A stretch of DNA of 64,000 nt from Corynebacterium sp. CNJ-954 (GCF_001942345.1 NZ_MKKI01000041.1:1-64000), one strand, 5' to 3'; shown: positions 8,507 to 17,423, counted from the stretch's first letter. Made by a program: numbers and translations. The notes: generated by a model not told the origin, from the sequence alone.

Positions 8507-9199
8507 TCAGGGCCGCATGGAACTCGTACCCCAGATGTCTATTTTCTCACCTGTGTGAACGGTCCTGAGAAGCTCAGCATTCACCTGGGTTAGGTCGCTG
8601 GCTATACTTACCCGTTCTTTCTTCGCATACGAGTGGTAGATCTCTTCCGACGGAGGAACCGCGAGCACAGGAACACCGGCCGCGACACCGGCGGCGACAC
8701 CGGTCGGCGAATCTTCCACGACGACCACATCGTCCGGGATCAACCCAAGCCTGTCAATGGCGGTGAGAAAGACCTCCGGGTCCGGCTTTCCGTTGTTCAG
8801 TTCGTCTCCCGTAACGAGTTCAGTAAGTGAACCTGCGGGCGCAGCGTCCTGGATAACAGACGCGAGAGGCCGGACGCTCTGTGTCCCCAGCGCCGTCGCA
8901 ATCCCGGCATCGTGTAGTTCAGAGAGCAACTCGACAGCGCCGGGCAACCACGGAATCCCGGCACGGTAGATCCCGATAAGCTCTCCGGTCATCCTGTCAA
9001 TGGCTTCAGCGACCGTCAGGTCGAGCCCCCGGTCGATGATTGTCTGCGCAGTGACTGACAGCGGTCGACCGAAGCAGGAAAAAGCATCCTCTTCCGTCCA
9101 CAACACTCCGCCAGAGGCAGCGACTGCAGTTTCCGCCCTCGCCCAGAGAGGTTCGGAATCAATCAGGGTGCCGTCCAGGTCGAATATGACGCCCTTCAT
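8507..9199 (-). CDS. HAD-superfamily phosphatase (beta-phosphoglucomutase/phosphatase type)
   Basis: A 230-residue HAD hydrolase of the IA subgroup. Motif I is FDLDGTLIDS, with motif III/IV at KPDPEVFLTAI and VVVEDSPTGVAAGVAAG. It overlaps the aldolase gene stop/start by 4 nt (9196-9199), so the two are co-translated. In this PTS-linked cluster it probably dephosphorylates a sugar phosphate to relieve sugar-phosphate stress. The coding sequence looks somewhat AT-richer than its neighbours. Confidence 0.85.
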   Translation of the reverse strand: MKGVIFDLDGTLIDSEPLWARAETAVAASGGVLWTEEDAFSCFGRPLSVTAQTIIDRGLDLTVAEAIDRMTGELIGIYRAGIPWLPGAVELLSELHDAGIATALGTQSVRPLASVIQDAAPAGSLTELVTGDELNNGKPDPEVFLTAIDRLGLIPDDVVVVEDSPTGVAAGVAAGVPVLAVPPSEEIYHSYAKKERVSIASDLTQVNAELLRTVHTGEKIDIWGTSSMRP

Positions 9200-10026
9200 T
9201 TCAGCACCCGCATGAAGTGGCGGCAGGTCTCCGTCATCGCGTCGCGCCCGGGCCGGATGTACTTACGGGGGTCAACGCCGTCATTCTCGTTCAACCAGTC
9301 CCGGACGGCGCCGGTGAAGGCGATGTTGAGTGCGGTGCCGATGTTGATCTTGCGCATTCCGGCACGGGCGGCCGCAGCAAGGTCCCCATCCGGGACCCCC
9401 GAGGATCCGTGCAGGACCAGCGGGACATCGACGCTGGCGGCGATACGTTCAACCAGGTCGATGTCGACGCTGGCGGACCGGGTGGTCATCGCGTGCGACG
9501 AACCGACCGCCACAGCGAGAGAGTCGACACCGGTGTCCCTGGCGAACTGCGCAGCTTCCGCCGGGTCGGTCCTGACTCCCGGCGCATGGGCTCCGTCCTT
9601 ACCCCCGATCTCACCGAGCTCAGCCTCGACCCAGATGCCGTTGTCGTGCGCCCACCCGGACACCCGTCGCGTCGTGGCGACATTCGCGGCGTAGTCGAGT
9701 TCCGCTCCGTCGTACATCACGGAGGAGAACCCGAGATCCTTCGTCCGCAGTGCGAGGTCGGGGTCGGTGATGTGGTCGAGGTGCAGGACGACGGGGGCCG
9801 ACGAGGTTGCGGCGACAGCGGCCATCGCCGCAGCAATCGCCTCTGGCCTGCGGTGGAAGGCGATGGCGTTCTGGGAGAGCTGCAGGATGACAGGCAGCCC
9901 CTCCGCTTCGGCTGCGGCCGCGATGGCCTCGGCGTGCTCGAGGGTGATCACGTTGAAGGCAGTCACTGCGGAGGGCCTGTCCGTGGTGTGTGACGGACCA
10001 AGGAGGTCGGTGGCGTTGATGATCAT
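9196..10026 (-). CDS. Class II fructose/tagatose-bisphosphate aldolase family protein
   Basis: About 276 residues, in the class II (zinc) ketose-bisphosphate aldolase family that includes Fba, GatY and KbaY. Metal-site segments LHLDHITD and VLHGSSGVPDG and the phosphate-binding KINIGTALNIAFT are present. An upstream TTG at 10062 also fits, but ATG at 10026 (MIINATDLLG) matches the family. It forms an operon with the HAD gene and is divergent from the DeoR regulator. With FruK next door it would cleave the fructose-1,6-bisphosphate formed there; a tagatose- or other ketose-specific role is possible. Confidence 0.83.
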   Translation of the reverse strand: MIINATDLLGPSHTTDRPSAVTAFNVITLEHAEAIAAAAEAEGLPVILQLSQNAIAFHRRPEAIAAAMAAVAATSSAPVVLHLDHITDPDLALRTKDLGFSSVMYDGAELDYAANVATTRRVSGWAHDNGIWVEAELGEIGGKDGAHAPGVRTDPAEAAQFARDTGVDSLAVAVGSSHAMTTRSASVDIDLVERIAASVDVPLVLHGSSGVPDGDLAAAARAGMRKINIGTALNIAFTGAVRDWLNENDGVDPRKYIRPGRDAMTETCRHFMRVLK

Positions 10027-10072
10027 GCAACCGACTTTGCCAGCGCCACCACCAATTCGCAAGCATTTCCAC

Positions 10073-10084
10073 TATTGTGCAATA
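10073..10084. promoter_or_regulatory. Candidate operator between aldolase and deoR-type genes
   Basis: TATTG-TG-CAATA is a perfect 5-bp inverted repeat with a 2-bp centre in an AT-rich patch. It overlaps a minus-strand TATATT that could be the -10 of the aldolase operon. The adjacent DeoR regulator is the obvious ligand, but no binding data exist. Confidence 0.4.
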
Positions 10085-10135
10085 TAAACCAAGGAACTAC
10101 ACTTATTTTGCATCCGATATCAAGGAGGTGCGGAC

Positions 10136-10906
10136 ATGAGGGACGCCCCCATGTTGGCGACTGAACGCCAACAGCATCTACTCCACGAACTTCAGAGATC
10201 CGGCCGGCTCACCGCAGCAGCCGTGGCCGAGGACCTCGGAACCTCCGTGGAGACGATCCGCAAGGATCTCATCCAACTGGAACGGCAGGGCCACCTGCAC
10301 CGTGTTCACGGTGGAGCGCTGCCGGTCACTCCGATGACCTTCGAACCCGACGTCACCACCCGGGCCGACAATCTCGACGAGAAGACACGCATCGCGCGTG
10401 CCGCCCTGGCCCGCGTCCCTGACGGCGGGGCGATCGCCGTCGACGCCGGTTCCACCACCCTGGAGTTCGTACGTCAGCTTCCCGATCGCCCTTTGAACGT
10501 CTATACGACGGCCCTCTCCATCGCCGGCGCCCTGTCACACCACCGCAACATCCGGGTTTCGACCTTCGGCGGTCTCGTCCGGGCGAACACCACCACACAG
10601 GTGGGCCCGCTCGCGCTCAACGCAATCGACAAAATGCACTTCGATGTCGCGTTCGTCGGTACGAACTCCATCTCCGCCGACCGAGGTCTCGCCACTCCCG
10701 ACGAGGCCGAGGCCGCAATCAAGGCCGCACTGATCGACCACGGCGAACGGGCGGTGCTCCTGGCCGACCACACCAAGTTCACCCAGCGGTCACTCATGAC
10801 ATACGCCCAGGTCACCGACCTCGACGTCATCATCACCGGGACTGAACTGGACCCCGCGTTGCGCGAGCCTTTCAGCGACACCGACATAGAACTGGAGTAC
10901 GTATGA
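10136..10906 (+). CDS. DeoR-family sugar regulator (FruR-like)
   Basis: A 256-residue DeoR regulator. The N-terminal helix-turn-helix is in AAAVAEDLGTSVETIRKDLIQLERQG with the family signature HRVHGGA. The C-terminal DeoRC sensor domain contains AVDAGSTTLEFV, FVGTNSIS and LLADHTKF, binding phosphorylated sugar intermediates. A strong AAGGAGG site precedes the ATG by 8 nt. The stop overlaps the fruK start (ATGA, 10903-10906). It most likely represses both arms of this PTS cluster and is relieved by fructose-1-phosphate or a related ester. Confidence 0.9.
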   Translation: MRDAPMLATERQQHLLHELQRSGRLTAAAVAEDLGTSVETIRKDLIQLERQGHLHRVHGGALPVTPMTFEPDVTTRADNLDEKTRIARAALARVPDGGAIAVDAGSTTLEFVRQLPDRPLNVYTTALSIAGALSHHRNIRVSTFGGLVRANTTTQVGPLALNAIDKMHFDVAFVGTNSISADRGLATPDEAEAAIKAALIDHGERAVLLADHTKFTQRSLMTYAQVTDLDVIITGTELDPALREPFSDTDIELEYV

Positions 10907-11922
10907 TCGTCACCGTCACCCCGTCCCCTGCGGTCGACTGGACCGTGGCCACCGACAGCTTCGAACTCGATGCGGTGAACCGCGCGAGCACGTCGACCCG
11001 CGAGGCCTCCGGGAAGGGCGTCAACGTCTCCTGGGCACTGCATCGTGCCGGGGTCTCCACCATCGCCGTCTTCCCGGGTGGCGGTCAGACCGGCCAGTTC
11101 ATGGAGAATGCCTTCACCGAGGCGGCGATGCCGTTCACCCGAGTCGAGACAGGCCGGGAGGTCCGGACGAACATCACCCTGGTCACTCCAGGCCATTCCA
11201 CCAAGATCAATGAACCGGGAGTCGACGTGGGCCCCCGGCAACTGCAGCAACTCGCCGACACCGCGGTCGAGGCCACCCGCGGAGCCCGCGCCGTCCTCCT
11301 GTGTGGGAGCCTGCCCCCGACCATGTCGCCCACCCAGTTCGCCGACCTCGTGACGAGCCTCCGGGAGTCGTCGTCGGAGACCGAAATCGTGGTCGACAGT
11401 TCCGGAGAACCTCTCACCGCGGCCCTGGCGGCAGGCCCGTCCCTGATCAAACCGAACGTCCACGAGCTGTCTGAACTGGTCGAGCGGGACATACGGACCA
11501 TCGGCGACGTCGTTGACGCCGCGCACCAGGTGAGGCGGTCCGGCGCCACGGCGGTGCTGGCGAGTCTCGGAGCTGACGGCGCGATATACGTCGACAACGA
11601 AAACGCCCTCCACGCCGTCGGGCACGACATCCCCTTCGTCAACTCCGTCGGGGCCGGTGACGCCCTGCTCGCCGGGTTCATGGCCGTTGAGGGGACTCCC
11701 GGCACGCGACTGCACAATGCCGTGCTCTGGGCATCCAGCGCTGTCGCCCACGCGTCAACACTGTTCCCCGTCCGCCCCGACTTCAGCGACCAGATCGCCG
11801 TCAGTGACCTGGCGACGGGCACCGACGGGCGAGAGATCGTGCTGACGGAACCGTCGGTACCGCTCGTCGCCACCACCACGCACACCACACCCGACATTCG
11901 AGAGAGGAAGAACCATGGCTGA
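10903..11922 (+). CDS. fruK: 1-phosphofructokinase (PfkB family)
   Basis: A 339-residue PfkB/ribokinase-fold kinase, phosphorylating fructose-1-phosphate to fructose-1,6-bisphosphate. Family signatures are TREASGKGVNVSWAL at the N-terminus and NSVGAGDALLAGFM at the C-terminus, where the Asp is the catalytic base. Position between a DeoR regulator (4-nt overlap) and the fructose-type PTS gene (8-nt overlap) supports FruK over other PfkB kinases. The last 25 or so residues are an extension running into the PTS gene. Confidence 0.88.
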   Translation: MIVTVTPSPAVDWTVATDSFELDAVNRASTSTREASGKGVNVSWALHRAGVSTIAVFPGGGQTGQFMENAFTEAAMPFTRVETGREVRTNITLVTPGHSTKINEPGVDVGPRQLQQLADTAVEATRGARAVLLCGSLPPTMSPTQFADLVTSLRESSSETEIVVDSSGEPLTAALAAGPSLIKPNVHELSELVERDIRTIGDVVDAAHQVRRSGATAVLASLGADGAIYVDNENALHAVGHDIPFVNSVGAGDALLAGFMAVEGTPGTRLHNAVLWASSAVAHASTLFPVRPDFSDQIAVSDLATGTDGREIVLTEPSVPLVATTTHTTPDIRERKNHG

Positions 11923-13903
11923 GGAATTCATCGTCGCCGCCACCGGCTGTCCCACCGGGGTTGCCCATACGTTCATGGCTGAGGACGCGCTGAAGCAGGC
12001 CGCCGCCAAGCGTGGCATCGAGATCCGTGTCGAGACACACGGGCAGGTCGGATTGGAGAACGAACTCACCGCCGACGAGATCAAACGCGCCACTGGTGTG
12101 ATCATCGCGGCGGACAAGGAGGTCAACGCCCGTCGGTTCGCCGGTAAGGCGGTCGTCGACGTCGGTGTCAAGGAGGGCATCCACCACCCGGACCAGCTGA
12201 TCGACCGGGTACTGGCCAAGGCCGCCGCCGGAACACCGGGGAGCTCCGCCCCCGGGAGCGGTAACGACGAGCCGGAGGACGAGAACGACTTCCTCAACGT
12301 CGCAGCCATCGACACATCGGCCGACCAGGGGTGGAGGAAAGTAGGACGTGCCGTCTACAAGCACCTGATGAACGGTGTGTCCTATATGCTGCCGTTCGTC
12401 GTCGGTGGTGGCGTGCTTCTCGCAGCGTCCTTCCTCTTCGGCATCTACTCGGCCGACCCCACCTCTGACGAGTACAACCGGTTCGCCGAAATGCTCAACA
12501 CCGTCGGGTCCACCGGCCTGGGGCTGATGGTGCCGGTGCTCTCGGCATTCATCGCTTTCTCGATCTCCTCACGCCCCGGGCTCACCGTCGGTCTGATCAC
12601 CGGCCTCTTGGCCGCTGACATGGGTACCGGGTTCCTGGGAGGTATCGTCACCGGCTTCCTGGCCGGCTACGGAATGCTCTACCTGGGGAAACTCTTCGAC
12701 AAACTTCCCAAGGCCCTCGGCGGGCTGAAAGCCATCTTCCTCCTGCCGGTCATCGGAACGCTCGTGTTCGGCGGCATCACCTTCGTGATCTCCGCCCCCA
12801 TGGAATCGATCTCTGTGGGACTGCAGAACTTCCTCGCGGATTTTCAGGGCGCCAACCCCGTCGTGCTGGGGATCATCATCGGCTGCATGGCGGGCTTCGA
12901 CATGGGTGGCCCGGTGAACAAGGCTGTGTACGTCACCGGTGTGGCACTCCTGGCCGAGGGGAACATGGAGTTCATGGCGGCCGTCTCTGCAGCCTGCATC
13001 GCGCCGCCGATCATCACCGCCATCGCCGTCACACTGTTCCCCAGGGGGTTTGAGGCCGGGGAGCGCAAGGCCGGGTACGTCAACTACCTGTTGGGTTCCA
13101 CCCATATCACCGAGGGCGCGATTCCCTTCGCCGCCCGCAACCCTCTGGTGGTGATTCCGTTGATCATGCTCGGCTCATCGATCTCGGCGATCCTCACCCT
13201 GCTGTGGGGCGTCACCTCCCCTGCACCCCACGGCGGCTTCCTCGTCCTTCCGATCGTCGGCAACCCCTTCGGCTGGGTGCTGGCCATCCTCATCGGTTCC
13301 GCCGTCTCCGGGGTCCTGTACGGCCTCTACCGGCTCAACCAGTCCCGGAAAACCGCAACGGCGGCTGAGGATACAGAGGCCGCAGAGGTCACAGAGGTCA
13401 CTGCCGCCGCCCCCGAACCACAGGCTTCCGTCAGCCCCGGCGCGCCCACCGCAACCCTGGTGGAGATGTTCACCCGCGACAATGTACTGGTTGACGTTCC
13501 CGCTGACTCCCAGGAGGACGCTCTCGCCCGGATCGCCGCCATGGCGACCGACCGCGGGTACGCGGCCGACGCCGAGGGCGTACTCGCCGGGCTGCAGGCC
13601 CGCGAGGCACAGATGACGACGGCCCTGATGGACGGCATCGCGATCCCCCACGCCAAGCACCCGGCGATCACCGAAGCTGCCCTGCTGGTCGTGCGATTCA
13701 GCGAGCCGGTGGCGTGGCCGACCGACAAGGCGCTGGTGTCCGTGGCCGTCACCATGCTCGTCCCTGAAGCACAGGCAGGCACCACACACCTGAAACTACT
13801 GGCGAAGGTCTCCCGCGCCCTCATGGACGAGGACCTGCGCGCCACCCTCACCTCCGGCACTGCCGACGAGATCTACACCCCGCTCAGCGCGAAACTGGGG
13901 TAG
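11915..13903 (+). CDS. fruA: PTS fructose-type transporter, fused EIIBCA
   Basis: A 662-residue fused phosphotransferase permease with domain order IIB-IIC-IIA. The IIB domain (residues about 1-100) has the phosphorylatable Cys in AATGCPTGVAHTFMAE. The IIC membrane domain spans about 150-470 and includes GFDMGGPVNKAVYV and AHGGFLV-type loops. The IIA domain (about 510-660) has the active His in GIAIPHAKHPA. It imports fructose as fructose-1-phosphate and feeds FruK. It is the last gene before a strong terminator. Confidence 0.92.
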   Translation: MAEEFIVAATGCPTGVAHTFMAEDALKQAAAKRGIEIRVETHGQVGLENELTADEIKRATGVIIAADKEVNARRFAGKAVVDVGVKEGIHHPDQLIDRVLAKAAAGTPGSSAPGSGNDEPEDENDFLNVAAIDTSADQGWRKVGRAVYKHLMNGVSYMLPFVVGGGVLLAASFLFGIYSADPTSDEYNRFAEMLNTVGSTGLGLMVPVLSAFIAFSISSRPGLTVGLITGLLAADMGTGFLGGIVTGFLAGYGMLYLGKLFDKLPKALGGLKAIFLLPVIGTLVFGGITFVISAPMESISVGLQNFLADFQGANPVVLGIIIGCMAGFDMGGPVNKAVYVTGVALLAEGNMEFMAAVSAACIAPPIITAIAVTLFPRGFEAGERKAGYVNYLLGSTHITEGAIPFAARNPLVVIPLIMLGSSISAILTLLWGVTSPAPHGGFLVLPIVGNPFGWVLAILIGSAVSGVLYGLYRLNQSRKTATAAEDTEAAEVTEVTAAAPEPQASVSPGAPTATLVEMFTRDNVLVDVPADSQEDALARIAAMATDRGYAADAEGVLAGLQAREAQMTTALMDGIAIPHAKHPAITEAALLVVRFSEPVAWPTDKALVSVAVTMLVPEAQAGTTHLKLLAKVSRALMDEDLRATLTSGTADEIYTPLSAKLG

Positions 13904-13917
13904 CCCGCCCACGCAGA

Positions 13918-13953
13918 AACCCCCGTCCCGGTGAGGTCACCGGGACGGGGGTT
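13918..13953. terminator. Strong bidirectional terminator
   Basis: A perfect 17-bp stem (AACCCCCGTCCCGGTGA and its complement) with a 2-nt GG loop, flanked by A-rich and T-rich ends. It can end the PTS operon from the left and the tRNA-Ser(CGA) transcript from the right. Confidence 0.9.
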
Positions 13954-13959
13954 GTTCTG

Positions 13960-14049
13960 TGGCGGTGGCGGAGGGATTTGAACCCCCGGTCGCTGTTACA
14001 CGACGCTCGCTTTCGAGGCGAGTACCTTCGGCCGCTCGGTCACGCCACC
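13960..14049 (-). tRNA. tRNA-Ser(CGA)
   Basis: Minus strand. The acceptor GGTGGCG pairs with CGCCACC, the discriminator is G and CCA is encoded at 13960-13962. The anticodon stem CTCGC/GCGAG encloses loop CTCGAAA, giving anticodon CGA. A long variable arm and class II geometry support serine. Confidence 0.95.
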
Positions 14050-14097
14050 GCCGACCAAGATACAACAACTGGACCCCGTCGGGCAAAACGCAGGAAG

Positions 14098-14265
14098 CTA
14101 CTTCCCGGACAGCTTGTCGAGCCCGTCCTTCAGGGTGCTCTTCGCCTTCTCCGCCTTGTCTCCGTCGGTGACCTTGTCGATGGCCTCGCCGGCCTTGTCC
14201 TCGACCTGGTCACGATTGTCGTTGACGGCCTTCTTGGCCTTGTCTGCCAGTCCACCAAGATCCAT
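14098..14265 (-). CDS. Small MT0933-like (putative antitoxin family) protein
   Basis: A 55-residue lysine- and aspartate-rich protein starting MDLGGLADKAKKAVNDN and ending DKLSGK. Its composition (repeated DKA/KAK, GxAIDK) resembles the actinobacterial MT0933/Rv0909 antitoxin-like family and, less closely, CsbD stress proteins. An AAAGGG-type site lies about 8 nt before ATG 14265; an in-frame GTG lies 9 nt further upstream. No toxin partner is adjacent, so the antitoxin label is by family only. Confidence 0.65.
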   Translation of the reverse strand: MDLGGLADKAKKAVNDNRDQVEDKAGEAIDKVTDGDKAEKAKSTLKDGLDKLSGK

Positions 14266-14331
14266 GATGTTCACCCTTTCCCTAAGGGACGTCGATGCGG
14301 GTCGTGCTCTGACGCGCCCCAGGATAGACGG

Positions 14332-14814
14332 TCAGCGCCGTTCGCGGAAGAACCCGCGGACAAGTTCCTCGCACTCCTCCGTCATCACCCCGCCTCGCAC
14401 GGCGACGGTGTGCAGGGGGGATTCCCGGGCCACGTCGACCACGGACCCGCATGCCCCGGTGCGTGGTTCATAGGCGCCGAAGAGGATGCGGCCGACGCGT
14501 GCGCCCACGGCGGCACCTGCGCACATGGCACAGGGTTCCAGGGTGACGACGAGGGTGCAGTCCTCCAGTCGCCACGCGTCGCCGAGAACGGCCGCCGCGG
14601 CACGCAGGGCGAGCACCTCGGCGTGGGCGGTGGGGTCGGCGTCGATGTCCCGACGGTTCGTGGCCCTCGCCAGTTCCCGGCCGTCAGGGGCGAGGACGAC
14701 GGCGCCGACAGGGACGTCGCCGTCCGGCGTGGACGCGGCGACGTCGAGGGCCCGACGCATCAGCTCGTCGTCGCGGACCTCATGGACGGGACGGGGCAGG
14801 CCGGACCCGGTCAC
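14332..14814 (-). CDS. tadA: tRNA-specific adenosine-34 deaminase
   Basis: About 160 residues, cytidine-deaminase fold. The zinc/proton-relay motif HAEVLAL and the PCAMC motif are both present. It converts A34 to inosine in tRNA-Arg(ACG), of which this window has two genes. GTG at 14814 overlaps the stop of the upstream gene as GTGA; GTG at 14820 would add two residues. It is coupled to the TadA-associated protein gene, an arrangement conserved in mycolic-acid actinobacteria. Confidence 0.9.
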   Translation of the reverse strand: MTGSGLPRPVHEVRDDELMRRALDVAASTPDGDVPVGAVVLAPDGRELARATNRRDIDADPTAHAEVLALRAAAAVLGDAWRLEDCTLVVTLEPCAMCAGAAVGARVGRILFGAYEPRTGACGSVVDVARESPLHTVAVRGGVMTEECEELVRGFFRERR

Positions 14815-15347
14815 GCCCACCCGGTGTACCCGAGCTTGTCGAGGATCTCCGCGAGATCATCGTCGAAGCCGAGTTCCTCGGCCACACGCATGAGCTGTTC
14901 GGTGGCGAGCATGTCGCCGTCGTCGAGGATGACAGACAGGACCTGCTCGCTGACCCCGAGGTCGGCGAGGATGTCGAAGTCCCCGTCCGGCCAGGGCGCG
15001 TCGGGGTCGTCCGCATCGTCGATGTCGTCGTCGGTGGGGCCGTCGACGTCGAGCTCGGCGAGGATGTCGCGGGCGAGGTCGATGCCGGGCTCGTCATCGT
15101 CCTCGACGATGACGGAAGCGTCGCTGAGCAGCAGTTGGGCTCCCCGCGGGCCGGGACGTACCAGCGCGCACCAGTCGTCCTCGACACAGACCATGCCGAG
15201 CAGCACACCGGCGGCGCGGAGCCTGCCCAGTTCGGTCAGCAGGGGGCGCAGACCACCGGGGATCTTCCTGTCCAGGACGCGCAGGCGCCACGACGCGCCG
15301 CCGGAGTCACCCTCGGCGAGTTCGGCTGCGACGACGAATCCACTCAT
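14811..15347 (-). CDS. tRNA adenosine deaminase-associated protein
   Basis: A 178-residue acidic protein found next to tadA in actinobacteria (the TadA-associated family). It starts MSGFVVAAELAEGDSGG, has a central highly acidic stretch (DGPTDDDIDDADDPD) and a C-terminal DDLAEILDKLGYTGWA. Function is unknown; the 4-nt overlap with tadA suggests stoichiometric production. It is divergent from tyrA, 38 bp away. Confidence 0.85.
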   Translation of the reverse strand: MSGFVVAAELAEGDSGGASWRLRVLDRKIPGGLRPLLTELGRLRAAGVLLGMVCVEDDWCALVRPGPRGAQLLLSDASVIVEDDDEPGIDLARDILAELDVDGPTDDDIDDADDPDAPWPDGDFDILADLGVSEQVLSVILDDGDMLATEQLMRVAEELGFDDDLAEILDKLGYTGWA

Positions 15348-15355
15348 GGTCGCTA

Positions 15356-15361
15356 ACCGTA
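15356..15361 (-). promoter_or_regulatory. Candidate -10 (TACGGT), leaderless type
   Basis: TACGGT on the minus strand, 8 nt before the ATG of the TadA-associated gene. Confidence 0.4.
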
Positions 15362-15385
15362 GTCGCCCTGTGCCACACTTGAAAG

Positions 15386-16393
15386 GTGAACACTGCTCCC
15401 CCGTCCCCCACCGCCACCTCCCCCCGCCCCGTCTGTGTGCTCGGACTGGGGCTGATCGGCGGCAGTCTGGTGCGGGACCTGCAGGAGGCGGACCGCCCGG
15501 TGTTCGGCTGGAACAGATCGCAGGCGACGGTGGACACTGCCGCCGCCGAGGGGTTCGACGTCTCCGCCGACCTGGTGGACACACTCCGTCGCGCCGCCGG
15601 GGAGGACGCCCTCATCGTCCTCGGAGTCCCCGTCCCGGCACTGCCATCACTGCTGGAGGCGGTCGCCGAGCACGCGCCGGACTGCGGGCTGACCGATGTC
15701 GTCAGCGTGAAAGGGGACGTGCTGGCTCTGGTCACCGACCATGGGCTGGCGGAGCACTACGTCGGCGGGCATCCGATGGCCGGCACGGCGGATTCCGGGT
15801 GGGAGGCCACCTCATGCGGGCTCTTCCGCGACGCGGTGTGGGTGGTCACCCACGACAATGCGCAGGACGCCCCGGCCTGGGTGGATGTCTGGCGTCGCGT
15901 GGTGGAGATGGCCGAGACCACCGGTGCGGTGGTTGTACCGGCGCGTACTGCGGCACACGACAGCGCGGTCGCCAGGGTCTCCCATCTTCCCCATGTCGTC
16001 GCCGAGGCACTGTCCATCACCGCGGACCAGGGGGGTGCCCTGGCGTTGTCACTGGCGGCGACGAGTTTCCGCGACGGAACGCGGGTGGCGGGCACCGCAC
16101 CGCACCTGGTGCAGGCGATGTGCGAGAACAACCGGGACGCCCTGGTCACCGCGTTGGATGAGACGCTCAACCTGCTGACCTCCGCGCGGGATGCCCTCGC
16201 CGACCCCGACGGGGACCTCGGGCAGATGACCCGTGACGGGCACGACGCCCGGCTGCGGTACGAGGCACGGGCGGGCCGGACGCGCGAGGCACCGTCCAAC
16301 CGGCCGTTCATCCGGGTGCGGCCGGGTGCCCGGGGGTGGGTGGACCAGCTGCACTACGCCGAGACCGTCGGCGCGCAGATCGGCGTGTTCTAG
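15386..16393 (+). CDS. tyrA: Prephenate dehydrogenase
   Basis: A 335-residue TyrA enzyme, making 4-hydroxyphenylpyruvate (or arogenate to tyrosine) with NAD(P). The dinucleotide motif is CVLGLGLIGGSL near the N-terminus. The catalytic-His segment HPMAGTADSGWEA and the helical domain with HLPHVVAEAL follow. There is no ACT domain, so no direct tyrosine feedback site is visible. GTG at 15386 has no useful ribosome site in the 38-bp divergent gap, so it may be leaderless. The pat aminotransferase at 26113 belongs to the same pathway. Confidence 0.9.
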   Translation: MNTAPPSPTATSPRPVCVLGLGLIGGSLVRDLQEADRPVFGWNRSQATVDTAAAEGFDVSADLVDTLRRAAGEDALIVLGVPVPALPSLLEAVAEHAPDCGLTDVVSVKGDVLALVTDHGLAEHYVGGHPMAGTADSGWEATSCGLFRDAVWVVTHDNAQDAPAWVDVWRRVVEMAETTGAVVVPARTAAHDSAVARVSHLPHVVAEALSITADQGGALALSLAATSFRDGTRVAGTAPHLVQAMCENNRDALVTALDETLNLLTSARDALADPDGDLGQMTRDGHDARLRYEARAGRTREAPSNRPFIRVRPGARGWVDQLHYAETVGAQIGVF

Positions 16394-17403
16394 CGGGCCT
16401 GGCACTCGGCGGCGCCACCGTTGGCGGACGCCTCGTCGATCAGGGGGGCGATCCGGCGGGTCATCTCGGCGACGGCCTCGCGTGCCGTCTCTTCCTGGCC
16501 GTCGTCCGGGATCACGGCGACGGCGACGGGCACCTGGGCGTCGACCGGACCGACGAGCCCGAACTCGCGCAGGATGAAACTGCCGTCGGCAGTGTCGCCC
16601 CAGCCACCCTTCACGTGCGAGCCCTCCAGCTGTGCCAGCCCGGTGCTGTGCTCCTCGGCGAGACGCCCCATCGCGTCGAGGGCCTGCTCGGAGCCCAGGA
16701 CGCACGCCATCCGGTTGGCGAAGATCGTCTGGTGGTCGAGGGTCCAGGCGATGTCGCCGAACCCTTCGTAATCGTCCCTGCTCCAGTCCACGGTCGTGTC
16801 GGTCGGATCACCACCCTGGCCCAGGACGGCGCCGAGTGCCGCGGCGGCCTCGTCATCGGTTCCCAGGGACTCCCACAGACGCAGCGCGGCGTCGTTGTCC
16901 GAGACGGTGATGGCCTCGTCGATGTCACCGGTCAGCTCCTCGAAGGGGCGGCCGTCCCGCAGACTCTTCTGCACCGCGGCGACGGACACCGGAACCTTGA
17001 TCGACGACAGTGCGGGGGCGTCCTGCAGCTCACCGACGTGGACGATTCCCCCGCCCGCACGCATCGTCGCCCCGGCGGTGACACCGAACTCCTCCGAGAT
17101 GTCGTCGGTGACGCCGGCGAGGGTGACCCGGATGTTCTCCGCCTCCTCCTCGGAGGTCGGCGCCGAGGACGCCGCGACATCCTGTTCAAGGGCACGTCGG
17201 TTACGTTCTGCCTCGTCCCCGTCATCCGCGGTGAGTCCGTTGAGGAACACGGCCACACTCAGGATGGCGAGCAGCAGGCCGCCGACGACCCAGAGATTCC
17301 GCTGGTTCGCCCCCGCCGTGCCTGCCGAGGGATCCGGCGCACGGTGATGCGTTCCCGTTGTTCTCGCTGACTTCGCTGCCCTGCGTACCACAGCCATCGA
17401 CAC
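16390..17403 (-). CDS. Membrane-anchored serine hydrolase (class A beta-lactamase-like fold)
   Basis: A 337-residue protein with a basic cytoplasmic N-terminus, one transmembrane segment (NLWVVGGLLLAILSVAVFL, about 36-54) and an extracytoplasmic domain. Three class A-like motifs are in order: SSIKVP (Ser-x-x-Lys), VSDND (Ser-Asp-Asn) and VKGGWG (Lys-Thr-Gly-like). The usual omega-loop glutamate cannot be assigned confidently. A paralogue follows immediately upstream. It may be a cell-wall-related hydrolase or peptidoglycan-binding protein; it is probably not a secreted resistance enzyme. The 3' end overlaps tyrA by 4 nt. Confidence 0.8.
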   Translation of the reverse strand: MSMAVVRRAAKSARTTGTHHRAPDPSAGTAGANQRNLWVVGGLLLAILSVAVFLNGLTADDGDEAERNRRALEQDVAASSAPTSEEEAENIRVTLAGVTDDISEEFGVTAGATMRAGGGIVHVGELQDAPALSSIKVPVSVAAVQKSLRDGRPFEELTGDIDEAITVSDNDAALRLWESLGTDDEAAAALGAVLGQGGDPTDTTVDWSRDDYEGFGDIAWTLDHQTIFANRMACVLGSEQALDAMGRLAEEHSTGLAQLEGSHVKGGWGDTADGSFILREFGLVGPVDAQVPVAVAVIPDDGQEETAREAVAEMTRRIAPLIDEASANGGAAECQAR

Positions 17404-17423
17404 TAGCCCACGCCGTGGCGATT

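Noticed and set aside
13978..16161. A 727-residue open frame on the plus strand across tRNA-Ser, tadA and the start of tyrA
   Set aside because: It runs through a tRNA gene and antisense to two recognised genes; its sequence is low-complexity Arg/Gly/Ser typical of high-GC shadows.
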